Source: Macrocybe gigantea (Eukaryota > Basidiomycota > Agaricomycetes > Agaricales > Callistosporiaceae). From it: a stretch of 64,000 bases of DNA. The notes beneath the pieces were generated by a model. It was not told where the DNA came from. It saw nothing but the letters and a program-made list of their open reading frames with translations, and ran no database searches. The first letter of the stretch is position 1. The number at the start of each line of letters is the position of its first letter. Where the stretch lies: the NCBI GenBank assembly GCA_011319805.1, contig SJRY01000004.1:186001-250000 (forward strand). The letters are read 5' to 3'. The position numbers and the translations under genes were made by a program. This document shows, piece after piece, positions 10,896 to 20,308 of this stretch.

Positions 10896-13160
10896 CTATG
10901 GGGCGGCTTCCTCGACATTCTTGTCTGTCGTCGGCTTGGATTTCGAGGCTGCACCTTGTTTTTTGGCCTTTTCGAGAGCTTCATATTTCTGCAGATTTCG
11001 TGATTGTCAACCTAGGTCCTATCAATATAACAGTTTTGACGACGCACCTTTTTCATCTCCTTGTCGAGGTCTTTCCACAACTTTGAGAAGGCTGCGGCGG
11101 TCATTTCGGGGTGCTCCTGCATGTAATCGATGGCGAAAAGGTTACTAAAGGCACTTCGGTCACTTTTCATGTCATTTGAGCAAAATCAAGACTTACCGAG
11201 CGGTATTCAAACCAGCTTTTGGCTTGAATGGCTTTCCGGCCGCTTTTTTTGTGTTGGACAACGTTGCGACGGCACTTTCAGATGGTGGTGGTATTTCGAT
11301 GGCTGCAGATGGGATAGACAGTCCCATGCTGGTCGAGGAAGACGTAAGAAACAGTAAAAGAGGGAGCAAGCCACTTACAGCGGATCCAGGGTTCGCCGAG
11401 CTGGCAGGATTACCCCAGGTGTTGATTCAAGTGGTGGCGAGGTGTTTGGAGCCACAGCCGCCGTCGCGTTCCCGGGTTGGCCTGCAAGGATATAACAATG
11501 GTCAGTACTCCATAAATCGAAAAGTCGCACCTATTTCCGCCATTGGTTTGACAGCCGCTGTCTCTCCAACCACAGCTGTCCCTTCAACTACTACTGCCCC
11601 TTCGACTACTGCCATCCCTTCAACCGCCGCCATCCTAGGTCCCGCCGAGCTGATTTCGGGAGGTGTAGCACCTTCCAATACGCTTGCTCCGCTTTTCTCC
11701 TTGTCTATGCCAGAATATGGATGACTTGTGGGTTCCGGTGACTTGGGTCTCATCTCGGTGACCTGGGCTGGCACAGGAGGTAGCTGGGTGGGCTCGGGTT
11801 GCTTTGCGATGATGGGAGCGATGGCAGCGGCAGGAGTGATAGGAGCGATGATGGCGGTAGGAGTGATGGAAGCGATGGTGGCAGTGGGAGTGATGGGAGC
11901 GATGGCAATGGTGGGAGTGACGGTGATGGCGGAGGTGGGAGTGATGGGAGTGGCAGTGTTGGCGGTGGCCTGAGGAGGTGAGTTGGCCTTTGTCACCTTT
12001 GTTGGGTCATCGTCAACATTGTCAATGGTGATGACGATGGCATTCGGAGGAGGCGTTGAGCTGCACTTCCTGTGCTTCTTGCGTTCTCGGATGGGAGACC
12101 TTTCATCAGGCTCTCGTTTCAATGGCTTGACATCTGCAAGAGAACCTAGAAGTGGGAAAACGAAATAGTTCAATACGACGTACCTTTTGCCTGACCGCGC
12201 CTCGTCCGACACCACTCCGGATAGCGGACAGTGGCAAATCGTTCCACTTTCCATGTTCCCGCAGCATAACTGAGTTCTGGAAATGTGTGCATCATTGTGT
12301 GATTGAAGTAGCGCTCCGCTTGGTGAGTCCTCTTTTTCCATGTGTCTGGCGCAAGGTTTTGCTGCTGGAGTTCGTTCCAGAGGACTTTTGCACGATTTGT
12401 GATCTCTGCGCGCCGTTCGTCGCTAACAGGGTGGCCATCCTCATCTGTGAGAAAATTGAGCCGGTCAGTAGTTTTACCAACGTCGCTCCGTTTCCTGCAA
12501 TGGTCATCCCATTGATCGACAGTCCAATATGGAACCTCAGGGTAATCTTCTGCATCAGGCAGAATGAGCGCACTTGGGATTTCGAGCTTGAGCGACGTGG
12601 AGGGAGCCGCTGAAGATGGTTGGGGTCGGCCTGCTTGGGCAGGCATCATGGACCAATTATTCATCATGGCTTCACGGAGAGACACATATTCCTTTCTGAA
12701 AGTGAGGAGATAAGTGAAGGAAATGAATCTGATGAACGTGCTTACTTGTAAAATGCCGCCTCCATCTGCGCCTGCTTCGCCTCCAACTGTACCTGCTTGT
12801 ATGCATCCAATAGCTTTGTATATGCATTGTTTCCAACATCTGTAAGCACATTTGGGGAGGTCGAGGCTGCCATGGATGTAGAACCACCATAATTGAACAT
12901 AGGCTGCATGATACGAATGTCAGTATGCAACACTAAATTTTGATGAAGCTCCATTGACACACCGAGGGCCTGCTTGGACTGGAATGAGAACCAAAGGTGT
13001 TTCTGGCATGCTTCATGTGAGGAAAAGCTTGTTATTCACATGAACGAACGCAAAGAACGAAATTCACCTGATGTGTGTGCAGAGAGAAATTGAAGTCACT
13101 GGACGGCCCAGAGTGGTAAGGAAAGCTGAAATCATCAGAGCTGGGAAAGCTGGCAGCCAT
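10896..13160 (-). CDS. transposon second-ORF protein (TNP1/ORF1-like), 621 aa
   Basis: Eight exons join in phase: 13160-13068, 12978-12746, 12695-12184, 12133-11531, 11481-11379, 11328-11197, 11144-11048, 10988-10896 (621 codons plus TAG). The N-terminus is Ser/Phe-rich, then a helical Gln/Lys/Glu segment (LLDAYKQVQLEAKQAQ). The central conserved part has spaced Trp residues: VPYWTVDQWDDHC, KVLWNELQQQ, FPELSYAAGTWK, VRYPEWC. A Pro/Thr/Ile-rich repeat tract (ITPTA units) precedes a compact basic C-terminus (FAIDYMQEHP, SKLWKDLDKEMKKKYEALEK) reminiscent of an HMG box. It sits downstream of the transposase in the same orientation, so it is probably the accessory DNA-binding partner used in transposition. 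The HMG comparison is tentative; the upstream GTG-led frame is not used. Confidence 0.75.
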
Positions 13161-13325
13161 GACAGTTGTGGTGGTGATAGGCAACGGTTGCCGTCGTTGT
13201 TGTTGGTGAGCAAGGTCGTCGTTGTAGAGGAAGGATGGTGTAGTGCACGTGAGAGGGTGACGCAACTTGGATGCGACCATAGATTTAGGATATTGGTTGC
13301 ATTGATACATTGTACGATGAAAACA

Positions 13326-16300
13326 CTATATATCTTGGTCTACTGGTTCTACATAGCCATTGAATGAAGCATCCTCCAAGCTGGATTTCTCAACGACGAA
13401 ATACCTGTCCTCTGGCTCCTCCAGAAATGCTGGAAGTTTCTGCATTGCCACAACTGAGAGGATTGACGATGCCGGGATGACTTGAAGATGAGCAGGACCC
13501 ATATATCGACAGGCCCAGAGAGTATTGAAGGATTCTGCGAGGAGTTGCTGGTCCGGCGCGGAGTATATGGAGACAAGTGCCCACGGAGTTTGTTGTTGAG
13601 TTACGTCGGACTCAGTGATAAAGAAGAACTGTACTTCGGCGAATGTTATTTGTCCGTTTAGCTGAATCTAAATATGATCTAAGTACAATGAAGTGAAGAG
13701 AAATGTAAAAATGTTGAACTTGCCTTCACATTTCTTGTTATGCGGATATTTCGTTTTGTCCGCCGTTTCTCATTCCAAAGGCTTCGGGCAATCTGTCCAT
13801 TAGAAAGGCTGCAACGACCCCAACGAGTTACTCGAGATATGTTCAATCGCGAGGAAATAACTTCGAGTTCTGCACCAATCAAGTTTGTTGCATATTTCTC
13901 GCGTGGCCGTAAAAAAACAAATTGACCATCAAAATCAATCGCACCACGGGGAAAGGTCATGGTCGCCGTGTCATCAAGCTCTGGATACATGATCTTGAGG
14001 GCATTGACTTGTGATCGTCGCAAGGCCCGTTGTGCCAGGTTTGCATATGGATTTGATGGTTGCCGAATCTCCTCACCCAGGTCACCAATCGTCCGTTCCA
14101 TGGTATACTGTGTGGAGTAGGCGCCCGGTCCAACGCAGACCACTTCAGAGGCAGCGTGGAGGAGCGTGTGAAGTGATGGTCGGCAGAGATGGAGGCGCTC
14201 GACACGTCGTTGATAATAGAGACATTCATACTCCTCGACAAATTGTACAAGGAGGTGCTGAGCCTCTTGGAGCTGGCATCCAGTAATACGACGTTGGGTG
14301 ATGATGCGGACACCACGAACCAACTTGCAAAAATTTTGCCAATACTTGGGGGGAAGAACCGTTCGAAAGAATCCAGGACCAAGCCCATAGATGTACAAAA
14401 AGTACTCGGTCGCTTTGTAACCACTTGAAATCTTTTCAGCAGGATTGCGAGGAGGGTGATGAAATGAAGACGGGAAGTTGGGTGCGGCTGCCGCGACTAG
14501 TTTTCCATGATGAATCCAGCATTCGCCAACAAGGGTGGCCCAGTCCCAAGGATCTGAATCAGTAGCTGATTTGATGGAACCATGCCATAGTTGGATCAGA
14601 AGTTCTGGAATATTCAGGGACAGGAGGTGCATGAGATCGAGCGAGAAACAGAGTGGGACAGGAAGCATGAGATTACTGTCAAGCCCACTGAAAATGCTGG
14701 GCTTGCTTATTCCCGTTTCTTTGCGATTCTTTTCATAGGCTGTTTGATCAGGAGAACTGAGGAGCTTTTGCAGGTTAGCAGTATAAGAGTCAATGGAGGG
14801 AGGAGGGAGGTTTCGGATATCGATGTCAGGGTGATTGCAGTCTGTAACCGAATAATTATTTGGACATAGATGAGCTGCAAAATAATGGCCGCTGTTCGGT
14901 TTATGACGTCCCTTCATCGAACAGCCAATACGGCATCCTTGTGCCCCATGGTGGCCGACGCGCCCATCAATCTCGGTCATTCCGAGTGCATCAGCTAAGC
15001 CAAGCGAGAAAAAGATGCGGGAGTTCACAATACCCTGATCTAGTGCATCCCAGACCCGCAAACCAGCCCCGCCGTTCTCACGTTGCAATGCGGATATATG
15101 GTGCAGTGTCCGAAAGAGATACGAATCAGCATTCTTCAGTTTGTTGGGGCCAGGAATCACGACGGCAGGCAGGACTCGTTTTTGTTTCTGGCGCAGGTCA
15201 GGCGATACTTCATAGATTGTGGCGATTCCAATCCATGTGTCTGACTTCTTGCTTTCATAGAGTTGTGCCCCGTCGATAGAAAAAGCGAAAATGGTGTCAT
15301 GCGAAGTCATTTTGGCTTTCTCAGCCAGTTCGACGAAGTCGGCGCCGCAGAAAATGTCATCGTATACCATGTCCAAGTCGGGGCTGTGGTCGGTGCTTAA
15401 TTGACGAATCAGTTCATCAACCTCGCGCACTTTTCGATCCCGATATCGCATCGCCTCGGCACCTGCTTTCGAACGCCGGAGTGCCTGAATTTGTGGACCC
15501 AGAGGTATGGTACATGCTTGTTGTCGGGGACCTTTTTACCTGTCAGTGCACGTTCGACAGGGTTGTAACGGGGCTCTCCACATATAGAACAGGCTTCCAA
15601 GTCCGAAAAAGGTCCAGTGAAGGCATGGCAGGAATTGATACACATGTCGTCCATAATGCAGATGACGCCACTCAGCTCCGAAACAAGCTGCTTGACGTCG
15701 TGATATGAAAGGATATTGCTGTCAGGGAATCGTCGTGAAATGGCTTTCCGACAAGCATCGTAAACGGCCTCAGATGCGTCAGTAACAGCCAGAAAGAGAT
15801 CGATGGAGAGCCGTTCATCCGGATCCGAAATTTCGAGAGGATGGTTGATAGGATTTCGGAGGCGGTGAATTGTTGCATCGTCAAGCTTGCCGTTCTCAAG
15901 AGTGGCCGACCGGATGAGTTTGATGAAATTATTGGCGATGCGCAAGGTATCGACCTGCAGCTCCGGCATACGAGGGGCCTCAGGATTATTTTCGGCATTG
16001 GAAGTGTTCCGTACTGGTTCGTCATCCGAGTCAGATTGTTGTGCAGCCTCTCGTGCACGTCGTTCAGCAGCAGCAAGCTCTTCGAAGGCAGCCCGCTCAT
16101 TCAGTAATTGATGCGTGGGGTGCTCGTCATTCCTGCGAGGATTGGGCTCAACGTCCCCGCTGCTCGCATCGAAGAAGTCGGTATTTTCGAGGCTATGACC
16201 TACACCAGCAGAAAAGGTGCCTCCTTCGGTCTGTGATGACTGTGATTCTAGATGGCTCGACTGCCCAATGCATTCGGGATGTGGATCATTAGGCTAAGAT

Positions 16301-16577
16301 GAGTGAATCAGAGTGATATTGATTTTGTAGTAAACTACAAAGAGAATTTAGTGTACCACTGACATACCAGCCTGGGTCGTTTATATCCCATACCGTTACC
16401 CCCAGGCCCGTTTTCTAACCCCTCGCTTCCAGCGTGCTCTTTCTCCAACCACTCAGCGAAAGGGAGAAACAATGGTAGCGAAGGCATATTCTCAGCGCGC
16501 GGCCGGTTGCGATGTTTGCGAATAACTTGCTGCGACATTGTCGCACCTCGGCAGGAATTACACCAGCAAGTTGGCAT
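13326..16577 (-). pseudogene. tnp2 transposase, one-base frameshift
   Basis: Exons 16577-16368, 16293-13724 and 13661-13326. The ATG at 16577 starts a Cys cluster (MPTCWCNSC) typical of fungal tnp2 proteins. Then come an acidic linker, a CSICGEPRY zinc-binding turn and the tnp2 catalytic region (FSIDGAQLYESKKSDTW, LPAVVIPGPNK, GHHGAQGCRIGC, LDLMHLLSLNIPELL, RNPAEKISSGYK, TIGDLGEEIRQPSNPYANL). The last intron uses a GC donor (AAG|GCAAGT). Between RYNPVERALT and the motif IPLGPQIQALRRS the reading moves by one base near 15528 (CCCCGAC), with no convincing intron, so this copy looks frameshifted. The rest of the frame is intact, so inactivation is recent or the missing base is a sequence error. 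Confidence 0.85.
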
Positions 16578-16682
16578 GTTGATCAAATGAGCCGTTCGAT
16601 TCGAGTGTGGTGACGATTCGAGGAAAGTGCGAACGGGTCTGTAGTCGTACAGCATATTACCGATCACTGCATGACAAAGCAG

Positions 16683-16729
16683 ATATTGACACTCCGTCAC
16701 AGATCCGTGCAGAGCCGATTTTCACTGGG
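16683..16729 (-). repeat. right terminal inverted repeat of the tnp2 transposon
   Basis: Ends CCGATTTTCACTGGG on the plus strand, the inverted match of 10516-10562. Confidence 0.75.
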
Positions 16730-16736
16730 CATAACC
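16730..16736 (-). other. remnant of Copia primer-binding site / right target duplication
   Basis: On the element's strand GGTTATG directly follows the 5' LTR. The adjacent bases GGCC lie on the far side of the nested transposon (10505-10508). Together they match the anticodon-loop region of initiator tRNA-Met, the half-tRNA priming used by Copia and Ty5 elements. Confidence 0.7.
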
Positions 16737-16863
16737 TGTTAGAAACTACGACACGTCCTCAGTCGCGTGGTGAGCGTAGCAACTGAGGATGGTGACGCCC
16801 GCCGTCACGTCTTCTGTAGTGTCCTTATGTAATCCTACGAATCCGCTGCGATGCGTTCCAACA
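16737..16863 (-). repeat. Copia 5' LTR, 127 bp
   Basis: Same as the left LTR except for one substitution and the absence of the 103-bp duplicated block. Followed by GTGCA (16864-16868), the right target duplication. Confidence 0.9.
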
Positions 16864-17236
16864 GTGCAATCCCCACATCGTTCCGTTCTCGAAAATCACA
16901 ATCGAGTCCTACGCTGCAGGTTTGTTCAAGGACCGTTCACTTCTCCATGATTTGTTAGAGGCAATATTGGTCTTTATTTCAGAGCTGGGCTGAAAATGAC
17001 CTTGAGCAATGGTACACGATCCTGCGGCATTTTCACCATGAGACGCCCATGCGACACTAGAAGCCAATATCTCTACGTCTTGTCATCACGGCGCCACACC
17101 CACATCACTTCCTGCACGTATCTTTGACAGCTTCTCTGACTACCAGTGCATATGGCGGATCCTTCGCTAACGATGCCCTCCACGAGATCACGGAGCATGC
17201 TATTGGAGTGACGATCGAAGAATAAATTGAAGTGCG
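16864..17236. other. right flank of the Copia insertion, upstream region of secreted-protein copy 2
   Basis: No gene. Before the Copia insertion this interval and 4973-5425 formed one intergenic region of roughly 0.9 kb between the tandem paralogues. Confidence 0.5.
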
Positions 17237-17243
17237 TATATAA
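17237..17243 (+). promoter_or_regulatory. TATA box of secreted M15-like gene copy 2
   Basis: TATATAA 70 bp upstream of the ATG at 17307. Confidence 0.55.
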
Positions 17244-17306
17244 CAGCCAGTGGGTTGAATCAATCTTCTAATTTCCCTCATTGAATCCTAGGTTTCAACG
17301 ATCATC

Positions 17307-17950
17307 ATGAAGGTGCGAATACGATCTCTCCTTTCTCGCGTAAAGTAACGATGTCCTCTTGCCTCGTTTTCTTTTTCAGGTGTTCACATCCGTTCTTGCC
17401 GCGCTCGGCCTATCGGCCTACGTGAGTGCCAGCGGCACACCCCTCACGCAAGCCCAGGCTGAGGCGCGCCTCATTCCCAACGGAATCACCGCCTCCTCCT
17501 CCGGTGGATGCACGGACAGGTTGGCCTCTACGATCGCCGATGCATGCCTGTAGTTCATATGAATTCTGTTTTCAGGAACAACCCCACCTGCACGTCATAC
17601 CAAGGCATTCTCTCCGGCACCGTCGATGGCGTGATCACGCTCAAGAAGGCGTCGGGCGTGAGTTCGCTCGTCATCACAGGCGGGACCGAAGTCGGCCACG
17701 CGAGTGGGACCTACTCCCACGCGAACGGCTACAAGGTCGACGTCCGCCACCAGACGACGCTGGACAACTACATCCACACGGCGTTCACCAGGATCGCCAA
17801 TCGCGCTGATGGGTTTCCGCAGTGGCAAGCCGCAAGTGGAAACATCTACTGCGTCAGTCACATTTCTCATTTCATGTTTAAAGCCCCTTAAATCATAGTT
17901 TCTTTTATTTGCAGGACGAAGGAACTCATTGGGATATCACGTACTTCTAG
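17307..17950 (+). CDS. small secreted M15-like (D,D-peptidase motif) protein, copy 2
   Basis: Exons 17307-17312, 17380-17519, 17576-17852 and 17915-17950, all GT-AG, 152 aa. Exon lengths (6, 140, 277, 36) equal those of copy 1 at 4341. The signal peptide is MKVFTSVLAALGLSAYVSA. The mature part has the repeated phrase TEVGHASGTYSHANGYKVD, so H97-x2-G100-x3-D104, and EGTHWD with E143, H146, W147 and D148. In the M15 family (VanX, VanY, DD-carboxypeptidases) the His, Asp and second His bind zinc and the Glu is the general base. This copy is more GC-rich at third positions than copy 1. It is secreted by inference; the substrate is unknown, and bacterial peptidoglycan stems are the natural candidate. 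Confidence 0.85.
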
Positions 17951-18637
17951 AATAAGTCTATAGGCTATATTGCAATGCAATGAAATTGCACAAGATTTCG
18001 AGCGCCTGTCCTGTGGCCTAGTTCACATGACCACAAAGGGAATGTGCATTCCGCTTTTCGCCGACTCGAACCCTCAGGCTCAAGGAGAAAATCGGAGAAA
18101 AAAGATTTTATTCATTTTCCTATATCTTAATCGTTAAGCTTGTCGAGGAACATGGAAGGGCACAGGCAATAAGAGCACCCGCCGACATGAGGAAGCGAGC
18201 ATCCCCCGTAGGGGAGTGGTCGGTGAAGGGACCAAAAACTTGATCAAAAAGGGGAAGGCTTTCGTGTTTTCCGGTAACAAGCGATATAAAAACACAACGT
18301 CGAAGAAAAAGCGGTGTGCGGGGCCCATTTAGCGGGGGTGAAAAGAAGCGATTAGCTTTAGGGTTAAGAATGCATGGCGGCAGTAAGTACACGAGCACGG
18401 CGGCTACGAAACAAATAACTAGAGAAACTGAAAAGGCGCAGTTGCGAATAATGGACATGGAAGAGCAGGAAGACATACAACAGAGGTGTGAAAGGGGAAA
18501 AAGTCTGGAGAGATGGCGACATGGGTTCTTCGTAAATAATCTTCAATTCTTTAGGCTGAAAACGCCCCAAGTCAAAAGTCAGAAACGATCCGGTCGAGAA
18601 GTGAAAATAATTGATTTAATCTACCGTTCCGTCAATT
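17951..18637. other. intergenic between convergent genes
   Basis: Contains the 3' flanks of the secreted-protein gene and of the PWWP gene. A 118-codon minus-strand frame (18120-18476) has no recognisable content. Nothing else seen. Confidence 0.45.
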
Positions 18638-20308
18638 TCATGCTTCTGACATTGTCACGTCCGCTAGAACTGATGTGTCTGCAGGGTCAATCGTGACTTG
18701 TTCCGTAGAATCTTGCACTGGAGCAGCAGCTAAACAGCGAGTGTGTCAACAGTAAAGCTCTAATGACAATGATTAAATTGCTACTCATACCGGAGTCTTT
18801 ATTCCCGTTTAGATCAATAGCGGCGGTTGCGGCAGTGACGCCTTCGGCCTTGTCGTCCTTAGATTCGTCTGCATCGGCTGGATGTCCTGTGCTTGCGGCT
18901 TCCGGGGCTCCGTTTGCAGTTGGGGCTTCGATGGCTGCAGCATCGTCTGATGATGCGGCGGTGTTTCCGTTCGTAGTAGTGGCAGGGGCAGCGGAAGGTG
19001 CCGCCGGTTTGTTGGCGTTCAGAACGCCGTGCCATTTATCGACAAGGGCTTTAGCGCGTTCCCTGAACTTGTATTCTGCGTCCTTGGGGACCTTGCTGTC
19101 ATCGAGGACAGCAATATGTCGCATGACCTTGCCAATCTTGGAGAACTGGAGGTACGCGACAGACATGGACTCATAATTTTCGACGGTGGAGAACAGCGTG
19201 TCAAGAGTTGGTGTATCCTGCAGAGAGATAGCATCAGGAATGTAAAACAAGAGCGAAATTGGGCAAAATACCTCTTCTTTCGGGATGGTCTTGCCAAGGA
19301 ATGCCTTTTGCAGCCTGTGCCTCCACTCACGGACCTTGATTGCCTCAGGATCGCTTGCCAACTTGGCTAATAAGAGTGAATAGAGTTAATCTGACAGCAT
19401 TTTCCGTCAATATTGACGAAAATGGCCTACCATCGTCGCCTTCTTCCTCTTTTTCGCGTTTTTGCTTCTTCGAGGGCGGCGGAGAAGACTTCTTTCCAGA
19501 TGCAACACCGATCTCTTCTCCCTGGGCGTCCTGAGTGTCGCCCTCGTCCTCCGATTCGACCATAGTCTTCGACTTGGAACCGTTTTTCCTCGTTACAGCC
19601 TTTCTCCTTGGACCGTCAGCAGTAGCCTTTTTAGCCTTTGCCTTCTTTTCCTTCTGGGAGCCTACTGCGTCCGATTCGCGCTTCCTCTTGCGTGATTTGC
19701 GTTTTGTGCCCGCAGAGTCGGCATCTTCGTCGTTAGCAAGCTCATCCACCTCGTCCTCAAATTCCTCGTCGATTCCAGCGCCTGCCTGTACCTCATCTGC
19801 AGCAGCGGCCTCGAGGAGAGCAGCTTCGCGGTCCTCCTCCCACTTCTTGGGATCGAGGGCGATGCGGTAGCCTTGGAGGAGATCCTCCGATCGTTTGAAG
19901 GGTTCGGCAATATACGACTCAATCTCGTGAGTCTGTAGCTTTGAAATATCTTTGGCAACGAGCCAGGCACTACGTGAGAAGGGGACCCAGAGCGGGTAAG
20001 CTGGGAGAGGACAGGAGAGATGCTAAGACGCGAGAGACGCAACTAGTCACCGGCGGGGAAGAAGCAGACGCAGTAAAAATTGGTTTTCTTGTTGGTTGGA
20101 CGTTCCTTCAGGATATGTGGGGGACCTTGTCGGGATCGACGACCTGTGGGGTCGCGATAAGTGGCCGGACGCGACGGTTAGCAGAGGGTGGGCTTACCAT
20201 GCCTGGCCAAGGCGGGTATCCGCGAACCTTTCCTAGGACTATATCGCGGGGATCATAAGAGAGAAGCTCCTTACTGATGGCAGTGGTCTTTGCAGTCTTT
20301 TTACTCAT
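18638..20308 (-). CDS. PWWP plus LEDGF/TFIIS-N-like domain chromatin protein (apparent 1-nt frameshift)
   Basis: Exons 20308-20198, 20143-20044, 19969-19431, 19366-19272, 19217-18791 and 18729-18638, about 454 aa. The N-terminus has a PWWP domain (DIVLGKVRGYPPWPGM, VVDPDKVP, NFYCVCFFPAGDYAWLVAKDI). A long Lys/Glu-rich linker carries nuclear localisation-like runs (KRKSRKRKRE). Then comes a helical domain (WRHRLQKAFLG, TLDTLFSTVENYESMS, KIGKVMRHIAVLDD, FRERAKALVDKWHGVLN) like the integrase-binding/TFIIS-N fold of LEDGF, and an Ala/Thr-rich tail. PWWP domains read methylated H3K36, so a transcription-linked chromatin role is likely. Exon 2 keeps frame only if the C5 run (20119-20123) had a sixth C; as written it shifts and stops within a few codons. 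True mutation or homopolymer error cannot be told apart here. Confidence 0.8.

Larger units (their letters stand above)
10516..16729 (-). mobile_element. tnp2-type (EnSpm/CACTA-like) DNA transposon nested in the Copia element
   Basis: 6,214 bp with imperfect terminal inverted repeats. The left end reads CCCAGTGACAATCGG and the right end, read inward, CCCAGTGAAAATCGGC; matching continues for roughly 45 bp with scattered differences. It is flanked by CATAACC on both sides. It carries two leftward genes, a tnp2 transposase next to the right end and a second-ORF protein nearer the left end, the arrangement of CACTA-superfamily elements. Short subterminal repeats (TACAGTA three times at 10729-10755) lie near the left end. 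Insertion split the primer-binding site of the host Copia, which should block its replication. Confidence 0.88.
5426..16863 (-). mobile_element. Ty1/Copia LTR retrotransposon carrying a nested DNA transposon
   Basis: Direct terminal repeats that begin TGTT and end AACA lie at 5426-5655 and 16737-16863. The element is flanked by the 5-bp duplication GTGCA (5421-5425 and 16864-16868). Coding runs right to left: gag-protease-integrase from 10425 and RT-RNase H to 5723, the Copia order. A polypurine tract sits just inside the left (3') LTR, and a half-tRNA-iMet-type primer-binding site lies just inside the right (5') LTR. Removing the nested transposon (10516-16729) and one copy of its 7-bp duplication leaves about 5.2 kb, a normal Copia length. 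The LTRs differ by one C/T substitution (about 5607) plus a 103-bp duplication, so the insertion looks fairly young. Confidence 0.92.

Noticed and set aside
11728..11981. Gly/Met/Val-rich plus-strand frames
   Set aside because: Antisense of the Ile-Thr-Pro repeat tract of the transposon second ORF.
15468..15544. 77-nt intron in the tnp2 gene (G|GTAAAA to GCAG|GT)
   Set aside because: Phase fits, but it would remove the conserved IPLGPQIQALRRS motif, so a one-base frameshift is more likely.
16349..16353. TAGTG as a CACTA-type transposon end
   Set aside because: It lies within the first intron of the transposase; the true ends are the CCCAGTG repeats at 10516 and 16729.
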